This document shows positions 17,367 through 25,524 of a DNA stretch of 64,000 nucleotides, in pieces (the stretch's first letter is position 1; each line of letters starts with the position of its first letter). A program made the translations under genes and the position numbers. The stretch covers positions 124,001 to 188,000 of the forward strand of contig CAJQUW010016988.1 of NCBI GenBank assembly GCA_907163375.1, given 5' to 3'. Below the pieces are notes generated by a model. That model did no database searches. It was not told the origin of the DNA and was given only the letters and a program-made list of their open reading frames with translations. The stretch is from Prostheceraeus crozeri. Lineage: Eukaryota > Platyhelminthes > Polycladida > Euryleptidae.

Positions 17367-18643
17367 TAACGATTATACTGAAGAATCACGTCACGATACT
17401 TTGTAATTTCAATATTTGAATCGAAGACTGCATAAATTAATACATTGATCGTCTCAGGTAGTGTTCTTTTGAACGTCAAATCCAAACGAATATTATGAGG
17501 CACGTTCGCTTGACGATAGGGGGCACTAATATCGCTGTCAGCAGTCAAATCAAATGCATAAATAGTATATACACTCTTAAACTCTTTCATAGTGAGTCCG
17601 TTGGTGTCATCCGTATTGTAAAAGCCAAAGACATCCATAAAATCAACATAACTGCGCATAAATTGATCCGCAGCAAAATCTGGTTTGTAGGGTGGACCAG
17701 GATGACTCACACCATTTACACGTAAAGCAATTTCACTTAACTGATTGTGTTTAAAATTGAAAGGATTCTTCTTTATATTACCATTAAATGCATCATTTTC
17801 AACCATTGCTACCATGAGGAGCTTCGGTGCTTCCGATGGAAAGAGGCCATCTTTCATGAAACTCTTTTGATCTTTCGGAATTGTAAAGGTGAGAAGCTTT
17901 GTATGCTGAACGGGGTAAATGGCATTTTGGCGGTTAAGACCTTCAGCATGTCCTCTAATGACACTTGGATTCGGTACTACTCGACGAATGTAAAGTGCAA
18001 TATCTTCCACATGAATTCTAAAATTGTCAACTTTAGCAAATGCATTCAGCGCAAATTCAGGCTTATTCAATGTCAGCTTGAGTCGCATGCTGGTATTACA
18101 GAGTAAAAACTTTGACTGTCTAAAGAAGTCTAAATTCAGCGGACCATATAGCTGACATACTTTACTATCTTTAATCATAGCAGGTCGCTTTACAAAGCCA
18201 CTGTTTGTTTCAACATCAAATTTTCCTGCTTCATCTCTGTACCATCCCATGGCTTCCATATGACTTTTTTGTGCTGCTGGATGAAACTGTGATACATGAT
18301 TGAAATATGATTTATAGGGATAATCGCTTTGACCACCTTCCACCTGCTGCTCTCCAATCGTTAGAGAAACATCGCGAAGTAATGTAGTCAATGGTAAATT
18401 GTTCAGTCCAACTTTATGTGCATCGTCAATAGCAGTTCCATCTGCTTGCTGAATTCTAAACCTCAAATCAACCATCGCATAACTCAAATCTATGTAGTCA
18501 TCACTACCACCAGGAATAACAAATTCAATGGGGCCAGCATTCTCAGCTGTTCGAGGATGATAATCTACAATACTTGAACTAAGAATATCTGTCTGTATGG
18601 CTTGTTGATCAAACAAACAAAACCCGGAAGTTTTACACTCCAT
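17366..18643 (-). CDS. Capsid protein of the Polinton (major capsid candidate)
   Basis: 425 residues. The N-terminal block PIEFVIPGGSDDYIDL and the PYKSYFNHV block are characteristic of a protein conserved in Polintons and in related uncharacterised invertebrate proteins. It lies between a basic core-like gene and the protease, the usual position of the capsid gene. Beta-rich throughout, consistent with jelly-roll folds; I favour the double jelly-roll major capsid, but assignment between major and minor capsid cannot be settled by eye. The ATG follows the stop of the upstream gene after 2 nt. Confidence 0.78.
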   Translation of the reverse strand: MECKTSGFCLFDQQAIQTDILSSSIVDYHPRTAENAGPIEFVIPGGSDDYIDLSYAMVDLRFRIQQADGTAIDDAHKVGLNNLPLTTLLRDVSLTIGEQQVEGGQSDYPYKSYFNHVSQFHPAAQKSHMEAMGWYRDEAGKFDVETNSGFVKRPAMIKDSKVCQLYGPLNLDFFRQSKFLLCNTSMRLKLTLNKPEFALNAFAKVDNFRIHVEDIALYIRRVVPNPSVIRGHAEGLNRQNAIYPVQHTKLLTFTIPKDQKSFMKDGLFPSEAPKLLMVAMVENDAFNGNIKKNPFNFKHNQLSEIALRVNGVSHPGPPYKPDFAADQFMRSYVDFMDVFGFYNTDDTNGLTMKEFKSVYTIYAFDLTADSDISAPYRQANVPHNIRLDLTFKRTLPETINVLIYAVFDSNIEITKYRDVILQYNR

Positions 18644-18645
18644 GA

Positions 18646-19101
18646 TTAGAAGTTATAGCAGCGTCGTCGTTTAGCGCCTGATGAATGATTAGAGCCTCTG
18701 CGACGTTTGCGTGAATGCCTTTTGACTGAAGATCGCACCTTACCAGCTCCGCGATGTTTCCTCCTTCCTTTATTCATTCGTTTAGGTGATTTCTTTCCTT
18801 GAGTAACACCAGCAAAGGTCTGCTTCAATGTTTTTAAACCGCGTTCCTTCCCACGATTCAACAAACTGCTCTTAAAACTTCTACCTCTGGAAAGATCACT
18901 AGCAACATCACCAGCAAAGCCAACGGCATTACTTAAAACATTTCGTTTTAAAGATCTACCGACATTGGATATGAGAGGTGCTACAACAGATTTCAGTGCA
19001 CCAAGTATGCTACCTCCACGTTGGCGGCGAGCGCCGATGTAAATTTGTCCTCCACCACTTACATAGGAGGGTCGTGAATAAAATGAGGCAGTTGGATTCA
19101 T
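18646..19101 (-). CDS. Basic core/minor capsid-like protein
   Basis: 151 residues, strongly basic, with an RRR/KR-rich C-terminus. Near residues 15-45 it has GG dipeptides and an amphipathic stretch (GSILGALKSVVAPLI), the layout of adenovirus-like pVI/pX-type proteins that are cleaved after GG by the viral protease. Probably DNA-condensing or membrane-active virion component (inference). First gene of a three-gene cluster with the capsid and protease genes; an ATGCAAAG motif is at 19132-19139, 30 nt before its ATG. Confidence 0.6.
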   Translation of the reverse strand: MNPTASFYSRPSYVSGGGQIYIGARRQRGGSILGALKSVVAPLISNVGRSLKRNVLSNAVGFAGDVASDLSRGRSFKSSLLNRGKERGLKTLKQTFAGVTQGKKSPKRMNKGRRKHRGAGKVRSSVKRHSRKRRRGSNHSSGAKRRRCYNF

Positions 19102-19131
19102 AGCTCAAACCCTAAACATTGTTAGTTACAA

Positions 19132-19139
19132 CTTTGCAT
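19132..19139 (-). promoter_or_regulatory. ATGCAAAG motif upstream of core/capsid/protease cluster
   Basis: Minus strand TCATGCAAAGTTG, 30 nt upstream of the ATG at 19101, in the 41-nt gap after the integrase stop. Confidence 0.5.
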
Positions 19140-19142
19140 GAA

Positions 19143-20363
19143 TCACTGTCGATCACTTAGATGAAAGATGTCGGCACGACGCATCCAAGAGTTCATACTT
19201 GAAGGATAACCAGTCCATTTAACAAGACACCATTCTTCACCTTGCCGTTTTTTACATCGAATGATTTTCTCTACCAAATATGTTTCACTTTCAGTGACTA
19301 CCTCAATCTCATCGCGGTAAAAGCTACCCTCAATTTCTTCATTATCGTAATCTTTCAACTTGTAGGTGGTTGGAGAGTCTTTTTGATTAATCCTTGATAC
19401 TGTAAATACCTCCTCTGTCCAATTCGGAAGGTACCCTTTAGCAAAAACACTTTTCACTTTTGAGATACGAACTTTATCACCAATTTTCACATCACTTTTC
19501 ACATGAGTGCGTTTACGTTGGAATGATTCGCCCACTTTATCTACATTGTCAGCATTTACATCTACTGGTCTGAGTCCAATAGAACGATGGATAGAGTGAT
19601 TGTAGGCATGGAGTGTATCTTGTAGAACCTTTGTCCAATTTTGTGTCAAGTTGGCAGTAAAATGTCGCCACAAGCGATTTTTTAATGTGCGATTAAAACG
19701 CTCAACGAGTGCAGCTTTATAAGCACTCTTTACACTAAACAACTCAATGTTATGCCTCTCAAATAATCTTGTCACATGCTGATTTTCAAACTCTTTTCCT
19801 TGATCACTCTGAATTCTTTTTGGAATCCGACCTTCTCGAAAAATTGTTTGGAATGCTTTTGCTACTCCTTTCCCTTCTTTAGTTTTTAAAGGTTGAGCCC
19901 ACGCATAACGCGAGAAAATATCAATGACGGTTAAAATAAAATTATTACCCGAGTTATGTTTTGAAATGGAGGCAACATCGCACAAATCTGCTTGCCACTG
20001 TTCATCGATGTCATGAACAATATAATGGCGGGTGCGGTACTTCTTTTTCGCTTGTTTGTGGAGTGTATAGGTAGCCTGACCCTTTAACCATCGTTTCACT
20101 TGTGATTGTGGAAGACCACTCGCTTTTGATAATTTCTTGATAGATGCAAATCCTGCCGGATGTTTTACATCATAATAGATTGACTTCAAACGTTCAGTCG
20201 ATGACGACTGACTCTTTTTCCTCCTTCTCATCTTTTTGTTTTCTTGCCTTTCTACATTTACAACAACTGCAGCATTTAGCTTTAGCGGTTTTGCGATCGT
20301 GTTCACATTGCTTAGGGGTTTCATTATGAGAGCTGGCGCAGCAAGTGCAAGTGACAACGACAT
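19143..20363 (-). CDS. Retroviral-type integrase with C-terminal chromodomain
   Basis: Up to 406 residues; ATGs at 20363, 20324 and 20231 are in frame, and the last (MRRRKK) best avoids overlap with the Cys-rich ORF upstream. The catalytic D-D-E is visible: WQADLCDV, IQSDQGKEF and ALVERFNRTLKN. A C-terminal chromodomain is indicated by YLVEKII...WCLVKWTGYPSSMNSW. It catalyses insertion of the linear element; the chromodomain may direct it to marked chromatin. The frame is fully open. It lies in the ATPase-led cluster. Confidence 0.93.
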   Translation of the reverse strand: MSLSLALAAPALIMKPLSNVNTIAKPLKLNAAVVVNVERQENKKMRRRKKSQSSSTERLKSIYYDVKHPAGFASIKKLSKASGLPQSQVKRWLKGQATYTLHKQAKKKYRTRHYIVHDIDEQWQADLCDVASISKHNSGNNFILTVIDIFSRYAWAQPLKTKEGKGVAKAFQTIFREGRIPKRIQSDQGKEFENQHVTRLFERHNIELFSVKSAYKAALVERFNRTLKNRLWRHFTANLTQNWTKVLQDTLHAYNHSIHRSIGLRPVDVNADNVDKVGESFQRKRTHVKSDVKIGDKVRISKVKSVFAKGYLPNWTEEVFTVSRINQKDSPTTYKLKDYDNEEIEGSFYRDEIEVVTESETYLVEKIIRCKKRQGEEWCLVKWTGYPSSMNSWMRRADIFHLSDRQ

Positions 20364-20409
20364 TCACCTCTGGCGGCTCATTACATGGCAAGCAACACAC
20401 CTGCTTCAT
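20194..20409 (-). CDS. Small cysteine-rich protein
   Basis: 71 residues with a proper ATG one base after the upstream stop. It contains about 13 Cys in pairs (CCLPC, CTCC, CCSCCKC) and a charged Lys/Glu tail. It overlaps the integrase frame, fully compatible only if the integrase starts at 20231 or so. The cysteine pattern is too ordered for a chance frame, but I know no family. Possible metal-binding accessory protein. Confidence 0.4.
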   Translation of the reverse strand: MKQVCCLPCNEPPEVNVVVTCTCCASSHNETPKQCEHDRKTAKAKCCSCCKCRKARKQKDEKEEKESVVID

Positions 20410-20410
20410 A

Positions 20411-21103
20411 TTAATAGTCTGAGAACATGTATTTCCTAGGAGGAGCTGTTTTACGTTTTCCTTTTACTAGTTTTAGTGGTGATGTAGATCTACGTCGAGT
20501 TCTTCCTCTTGTTTGCTTAGTGAGTGTGGGAGGGGATGTAGCAGGTGACGTCTTAAACCAATTTGTTGGCATTTTCATCGCCTGAAGCATTGGAGCAGTA
20601 GCCACTGTTGAATCAAGTTCTTTCAATGTCTCATTATTTAAAGCAAATTTTGGCACATTATGCTTTTTCAATAGTTTAAGAAAGTATGACCAACCAGGTG
20701 GAACATAGCCCTGACGGCGCTTTCTACGTGTCGCATACTGAATCAAGTCTTCATAACGTGAAGCATCAATCACTTTATTTTCATCTGTAATGATTTCTCC
20801 TCTATCATTTACATTGAGATGGGGTTCAATACTGTTGAAAAGAGATATGGCATGTGCGCGAGATGCTAAAGGTGTAGCAGTCGATACAGAGTCACGCATA
20901 TTATTCTTCAAGTTTTTCAATTGCTCAACAGTTTCCGATTGTAATAATACAGCACGATGTGGATCTTTGATGTGAACATTTTGCTGATAATCTATTTCTT
21001 TCCTATACATTTGATTTGCAAGAGGTTGCTTTACTTGCTGCATGGCAGTCAATTGTACATATTCATCCTGAGGAATAACAATCATGCGAGAATAAGAACT
21101 CAT
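20411..21103 (-). CDS. Polinton conserved-type protein, unrecognised function
   Basis: 230 residues. The N-terminal MIVIPQDEY motif, a central helical part and a very basic Arg/Lys/Pro-rich tail are seen. Similar proteins occur next to the packaging ATPase in other Polintons as I remember them. The ATG overlaps the stop of the ATPase gene as ATGA (4 nt), so expression is coupled. A virion or DNA-binding role is inference. Confidence 0.6.
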   Translation of the reverse strand: MSSYSRMIVIPQDEYVQLTAMQQVKQPLANQMYRKEIDYQQNVHIKDPHRAVLLQSETVEQLKNLKNNMRDSVSTATPLASRAHAISLFNSIEPHLNVNDRGEIITDENKVIDASRYEDLIQYATRRKRRQGYVPPGWSYFLKLLKKHNVPKFALNNETLKELDSTVATAPMLQAMKMPTNWFKTSPATSPPTLTKQTRGRTRRRSTSPLKLVKGKRKTAPPRKYMFSDY

Positions 21104-21717
21104 AGTTTGTAGATAATCATGGGAGTTTTCAAAACATCACTTCGAAATCTAAATTCTTCCGGACACTCTTGCGTAAAGTCAATGAATAAGTAACCGTATG
21201 GTTTTTCAGTAGCTGCTTGAAAAATTTCAATTAAGGCTTTTGATCCTCTGGGTGCAACTTGTCGCGCTAAAATTTCAAATTGACTTTTATCTCGCGGATT
21301 CTTGAAAATAGCATAATAGTGTGTATTCAGGTTTCGTGTACGAGCTTCTTTTCCATCAGGAAACAAATTTTGTGTGATATAGATGATAAAGCACCTTTTA
21401 TGGTGTGCTGCGCGAGTGAACATATCTGTAACATCTTTTGAATTCTTACTTTCTTTTAATAAATCATCCAATACAACAACATCATTAGACTGAAGTTTAT
21501 CCACTGGAATAATTCCTTCATGTCGAATAAAGTTGCGACTTTGCAATTCCTGAAACAGCGACGGTTGATAAATACCATAACACCAAATCACTCGATTGAT
21601 AGGTTCCTTAAACAACTCCCTTCTTTTATCCAATAAATTCAGCGTGAAAACAGTTTTACCTGCATGAGATGGACCTGATACAGTCAGAACTTTATCACAT
21701 TGAAGTCTGAAATCCAT
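21100..21717 (-). CDS. FtsK/HerA-type DNA packaging ATPase
   Basis: 205 residues from the ATG at 21717; the frame upstream only offers TTG. Walker A is GPSHAGKT, Walker B is DVVVLDDLL, and a conserved-type YITQNLFPDG segment follows as the sensor-like strand. It would translocate genomic DNA into capsids. It leads a cluster ATPase, 20411 gene, Cys-rich ORF, integrase, with junctions of -4 and +1 nt. An ATGCAAAT motif lies 21 nt before its ATG. Confidence 0.9.
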   Translation of the reverse strand: MDFRLQCDKVLTVSGPSHAGKTVFTLNLLDKRRELFKEPINRVIWCYGIYQPSLFQELQSRNFIRHEGIIPVDKLQSNDVVVLDDLLKESKNSKDVTDMFTRAAHHKRCFIIYITQNLFPDGKEARTRNLNTHYYAIFKNPRDKSQFEILARQVAPRGSKALIEIFQAATEKPYGYLFIDFTQECPEEFRFRSDVLKTPMIIYKL

Positions 21718-21738
21718 TTTATTACTTTGAGATTCAAC

Positions 21739-21746
21739 ATTTGCAT
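21739..21746 (-). promoter_or_regulatory. ATGCAAAT motif upstream of ATPase cluster
   Basis: Minus strand TTATGCAAATGTTG, 21 nt upstream of the ATG at 21717. It overlaps the last codons of the preceding gene by position only. Confidence 0.5.
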
Positions 21747-21748
21747 AA

Positions 21749-22105
21749 TTAACGCTTAGAGCCAAAGATATTACCCAATAGGTTGCCCACGGCAGGAGCT
21801 ATCATTGGAAGTATTGCTGAAAGGAAACCGCCCTTTTGTGTTAGAGTTTTCCTCTTTCTTTGAAGGGTGACTTTAGGATTAGAGATGAAACGCAATTTTG
21901 TGGCATATTGCTTAAGTAACTTTCGTTGTTTTGGCGCTAATTTCTTCGTCCTCAACTTTCTGACATGAGAAATAATTTCACAAATGAATTTATCGTTGGC
22001 ATGTCGTATTGCATTGTATCGCTGATTTGCTTTCATTCGTCGGAGAGCTTGAATGGCTGAAGAAAACTTTTGACTTTTACGTTTCGTCATTTTACGTTTC
22101 GCCAT
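21749..22105 (-). CDS. Small basic protein with hydrophobic C-terminal segment
   Basis: 118 residues. Lys/Arg-rich for 90 residues, then QKGGFLSAILPMIAPAVGN, a GG site followed by a membrane-type or amphipathic helix. This layout recurs in Polinton loci near the ATPase and suggests a minor capsid protein cleaved by the element's protease, or a membrane-active peptide. An ATGCAAAT motif lies 38 nt before the ATG. Confidence 0.6.
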   Translation of the reverse strand: MAKRKMTKRKSQKFSSAIQALRRMKANQRYNAIRHANDKFICEIISHVRKLRTKKLAPKQRKLLKQYATKLRFISNPKVTLQRKRKTLTQKGGFLSAILPMIAPAVGNLLGNIFGSKR

Positions 22106-22143
22106 TTTCCGTGTTAGTCTTTGCTAAAACCTATCTTTACCAC

Positions 22144-22151
22144 ATTTGCAT
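22144..22151 (-). promoter_or_regulatory. ATGCAAAT motif upstream of small basic gene
   Basis: Minus strand CTATGCAAATGTGG, 38 nt upstream of the ATG at 22105. Confidence 0.45.
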
Positions 22152-22156
22152 AGGTA

Positions 22157-22480
22157 CTAACTATTGTGACATAAGTGACACTCGAAATGAGCAATATCAC
22201 AGTGGTTACATTTGCAAAGTTGAATGCAATTACGTATGAAACAGCGTTGACAAAAAGCATGCTTACATCTCTTGAAGATGCGCTTTTCATTTCCATCCTT
22301 TCGCTTACATACATCACAACACATAGTTTCACCGTTACTGATGTCTATAGCAAGTCTTTTTGAAGATATGAATTTGCTAGCCTTTTCTAAATAATAGACA
22401 CATGTACAGAAGGAATATACTTCGAGAGTGAGCAGACATAGCTCGAAAACCAGTTGTGCTACAATCAAGTACCACTGCAT
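22157..22480 (-). CDS. RING-like protein with N-terminal membrane segment
   Basis: About 107 residues from the ATG at 22480. A hydrophobic stretch covers the first 30 residues (WYLIVAQLVFELCLL). The C-terminal half has CDVC, then CKHAFCQRC, then CKCNHC and CHLC, the cross-braced Cys/His order of RING-type fingers. An E3 ubiquitin-ligase-like role against host proteins is plausible but inferred. The ATG lies two bases after the upstream gene's stop. Confidence 0.55.
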   Translation of the reverse strand: MQWYLIVAQLVFELCLLTLEVYSFCTCVYYLEKASKFISSKRLAIDISNGETMCCDVCKRKDGNEKRIFKRCKHAFCQRCFIRNCIQLCKCNHCDIAHFECHLCHNS

Positions 22481-22482
22481 TT

Positions 22483-22893
22483 TCAATTTTTCTTTATGGA
22501 AAGTTGAATGTGAATATCTGAAATCGCTTCAATCACTAGACTGCTACCATGATGGTTAAATGCGTTAAGACGTTCAGCAATTTTTATCATATGTCTTTTA
22601 AAAAATTCTTCGGGGTGATCTACCACTTCCATTGAATAAGAAGCAAAATGGAAAGAGCGACTTTCCACCTCTTCCTTTCCAAAATGACTAAACTTAATTT
22701 TCGCAACTAATCGCGCCATGACAATGCTATCAGAGAATGTATTCATTAACTCTAGAAATAGAGTGCTAGCATCATCGACCACTGCTTCGATGTCGGTCTC
22801 ATCTTTATGAAAATTTATCACATAATCTTGAACAGCTCCTTTTAAACTTTGCCTATGAAAATGTAATGTTCCGCAGTCGTTTGAGAAAGACAT
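22483..22893 (-). CDS. Polinton protein resembling the N-terminal region of PolB
   Basis: 136 residues with a proper ATG. The C-terminal 45 residues (FFKRHMIKIAERLNAFN then SLVIEAISDIHIQ) follow the same order as a PolB segment around residues 195-235 (DKFNQRDSALIFDGVDSAIFKI). This F...F...GS...I..I pattern recurs in Polinton proteins. Function unknown; possibly a replication accessory or DNA-binding module. A shortened ATGCAAT motif lies 24 nt upstream. Confidence 0.5.
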   Translation of the reverse strand: MSFSNDCGTLHFHRQSLKGAVQDYVINFHKDETDIEAVVDDASTLFLELMNTFSDSIVMARLVAKIKFSHFGKEEVESRSFHFASYSMEVVDHPEEFFKRHMIKIAERLNAFNHHGSSLVIEAISDIHIQLSIKKN

Positions 22894-22917
22894 GATCGCC
22901 CTTTAACTAACCCATCC

Positions 22918-22924
22918 ATTGCAT
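22918..22924 (-). promoter_or_regulatory. ATGCAAT motif upstream of the 22893 gene
   Basis: Minus strand TCATGCAATGG, 24 nt upstream of the ATG; weaker than the others (one A missing). Confidence 0.3.
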
Positions 22925-22977
22925 GAAAACAACTCTTCTCATAGTAACATTTATTGAATAATGGTAACAAGCATGCA

Positions 22978-23508
22978 TTATAAATCAATGGTTTGAAAGA
23001 GATAAAATAGATACAGCTGGTAACTATCATACAGCGAGCAATGATAACCATACAGGACTTTGGCAGTGCTGAGGTAAGGAGGAAAGAAGCATTGGTTATG
23101 AATGTAGCTACTACAACGAACAGACAAAATAGGAACACACAAATCCTTAAAACGTTTCGTGACTTCATGATAATGTTGATTCACTCTACTATCCCAAGGT
23201 GGGAGCAAAATATCATCAATGATTAAATTAGGAAATACTTTCCTCTCCTTACCAGGATTATTACAAAAGATGCGTATAACATTGAAAGCAGCTAACCATC
23301 GTTTAAAGTCAATAAGAAGAGCACTCTCACAAGAAAAGCCATAGTCTTGCAAATATTTCAGATTAAGTCCATGAATGTGTTTTCTCGCCCATTGATCAAC
23401 ATTGGGATTGCAGTTGGCATGTTGATGATAGACACTGACAATCTGATATGTCCAATTGTTCATAGCAATAGCACTGAGCTCCTGTACAGGTTCACCCTCA
23501 CAATCCAT
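22978..23508 (-). CDS. DxE exonuclease-like Polinton protein
   Basis: 176 residues from the ATG at 23508. It begins MDCEGEPVQELSAIAM, which resembles the first (DxE) motif of DEDD 3'-5' exonucleases, and continues with ARKHIHGLN and NNPGKE blocks that I recognise from uncharacterised proteins of Polintons and related invertebrate repeats. Later catalytic Asp positions are not certain. Because the DxE motif starts at residue 2, the N-terminus may be missing or supplied by an exon; a TTTTAG acceptor-like site lies just upstream. Confidence 0.5.
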   Translation of the reverse strand: MDCEGEPVQELSAIAMNNWTYQIVSVYHQHANCNPNVDQWARKHIHGLNLKYLQDYGFSCESALLIDFKRWLAAFNVIRIFCNNPGKERKVFPNLIIDDILLPPWDSRVNQHYHEVTKRFKDLCVPILSVRCSSYIHNQCFFPPYLSTAKVLYGYHCSLYDSYQLYLFYLFQTIDL

Positions 23509-23560
23509 AAAAATGATGATAGAAGCCTAAAACGGAAATTTACACATCTAAGGAAACGTT

Positions 23561-23761
23561 CTATAACATATTACAAAATGAAGAATTACATCGATGCTTT
23601 TCACGACAAAATACACAAATGATATGATGGCAACGAAGAAGTAAAATGTATCTAATAAGACCACGTCTACGACACTCAAAGCACATAAGCGAATTGTCAT
23701 AGGGTAGAGTTAGGAAAGGACTAGTAATTCTCCTTCTTTGATTTGCGTTTTGATGCAGCAT
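23561..23761 (-). CDS. Small RING-like zinc-binding protein
   Basis: About 66 residues from the ATG at 23761. It shows CFEC, CHHIICVFC and CNSSFC in RING-like order. It partly overlaps the end of the next gene in another frame. It resembles the finger part of 22157-22480, so the element may carry two related fingers. Confidence 0.35.
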   Translation of the reverse strand: MLHQNANQRRRITSPFLTLPYDNSLMCFECRRRGLIRYILLLRCHHIICVFCREKHRCNSSFCNML

Positions 23762-24494
23762 TCTTCTCCGACTTGCGCTTCGTACCACTGCTGTTAAGGA
23801 TTTGATCAATTATGTCGTCCACGTTGGGTGGTTTTGGAATATATAGGATGGATTCCATATGCATGGAGAGAGAGGCTATTTTATTATCCTTATGCCGACC
23901 ATAATATAGCCCATTCACTTTGAAAAGGATATCCCAAGTACCTTCTCCGAGCTCGTCGCATGTGATGGGTGTTGAATGATCTCCCTCCTTCTTATAGTAA
24001 GTGCACCAATGTGATACCGGTAGGCAAATTTGATTACCATCCCAAATCTTTCTATAGGGTGTATCCTTGTCATCTCTCGCCTTCCACTCTTGAGCAAGAG
24101 GAGTAGGAATGTCCATATTTAATGTCACGTACTCCTCAATAATATCAAGTTGGTGGCGAATGTACGGACTCACGGGATCAGTATGTAGTCACCATACTGA
24201 TTGTGCATTATCTTGACATCCGTGGAAGGGAGCATTCCCGTTTGGAGTACTACGCCATGATCGTCATAACGCAAGACTTGTTTAAATTTACGCTGTAGCG
24301 GTGTAGGATTATGTACCTTGGTTGTTTCTTCCACTGGCCTCAGTTGTAGATGATCTGATCGTAGCGAACCTTGTAACGTTTGACCGCCATTTTGTCCTAC
24401 TAGCGCAGCAGATGGAGTAGATGCCTGAAAATAGAAAAGATTGTATTAAGTTTACGTTCAAGGGAAGAGAGGGAGGAAAGTAGCGACTTACCAT
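23721..24494 (-). CDS. Right-end gene: spliced start, one frame break, unrecognised
   Basis: Exon 1 ends with the ATG (24494-24492) followed by GTAAGT. The 67-nt intron 24425-24491 ends TATTTTCAG. Exon 2 reads open for about 83 codons to a TGA at 24172-24170; from the same point the adjacent frame is open for 150 residues without an ATG. The two segments read naturally as one protein, so a single-base break at about 24173 is likely; note that the break coincides with GTGAGT, a possible donor. No domain recognised; the C-terminus is Lys-rich. The first exon and intron match PolB's in structure and length. A TATA box lies at 24595. Confidence 0.5.
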
Positions 24495-24594
24495 TTTAGT
24501 TGGATAATAGAATAGGGAACTAGAGAGAGGAAATGTGCGTCCGTCACTCGTGTGATTCAACGATGGAATGATTCTCACTGTGGAAGGCTCGCTA

Positions 24595-24602
24595 TTTATA
24601 TA
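24595..24602 (-). promoter_or_regulatory. TATA box of right-end gene
   Basis: Minus strand TATATAAA in TTCTATATAAATAGC, about 100 nt before the ATG. Confidence 0.65.
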
Positions 24603-24659
24603 GAAATGCTTGATTCTCATTGGATGATGATCCTCATTGGACAATAACATCAAGCTGAT

Positions 24660-25515
24660 TCCAAATCTGGCCTCCGTTTACCAATCCGAGCCTTCATTCG
24701 CCCGCTGGAGCTGTTTCTTGGGAAATTCTAACTCTGTCAATCTCCCAAAATCTTAAATGGTGTCTCACATCTAAACGAAGACAGATAGGAACAAGGCGAT
24801 TCTTTCAGTGAATTTGTCTCACTCTTAGCTTTCAAACGAGCTATTGCACGACTTTCTACGATCTCTAGAACCAAAGTTGGAAGATCGGTGACGGGGGGGG
24901 GGGGTCAGCGAAACTTTTTCTCTCCGATTGACTTGAAACTCACCATACCGATGCAGAATTTCACGCTGAATCCGAATCTGGCCTCCGTTTTCCCATCCGA
25001 TGCCTCGTTTTGACGCTACAGGCCAAAACGTCCAAAATTCTAACTCTGTCGTTTTTCGACAGTCTCCCAAAATCTTAAATGGCGCCTCACATCTAAACGA
25101 AGACAGATATGAACAAGCCGTTTCTTTCACTGAATTTGTCTCACTCTTAGCTTTCAAACGAGCTATGGCACGACAAAATCCGTCCACTAGAAGCCAAGAT
25201 CGAAGCTAGCTGTCCAGAGGGGGGGGGAGGTCAGTGAAATTTGATGAAAAATGTTTTGGTGACGGTCCCAGGTCGAAATTCCACACTTTGGAAAATTTTC
25301 AAAATTTTACCCATACAAAGCCACTCTGACACTTAGGATTTTTTCAGGTGAGCGAGCTCCGACCTAAAATCTTGTAACCGCTCTAACTTTTGAACGAAGA
25401 CAGATATGAACAAGCCGTTTCTTTCACTGAATTTGTCTCACTCTTAGCTTTCAAACGAGCTATGGCACGACAAAATCCGTCCACTAGAAGCCAAGATCGA
25501 AGCTAGCTGTCCAGA
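24660..25515. repeat. Subterminal tandem repeats, right end
   Basis: Related units at about 24660-24900, 24965-25220 and 25396-25515 contain ATCTGGCCTCCGTTT, AAACGAAGACAGATA and CTCACTCTTAGCTTTC. They merge into the TIR units. No ORF of substance. Confidence 0.75.
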
Positions 25516-25524
25516 GGGGGGGGG

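Noticed and set aside
23915-24097. 60-codon minus-strand ORF within the right-end gene
   Set aside because: Shadow frame of the larger supported ORF.
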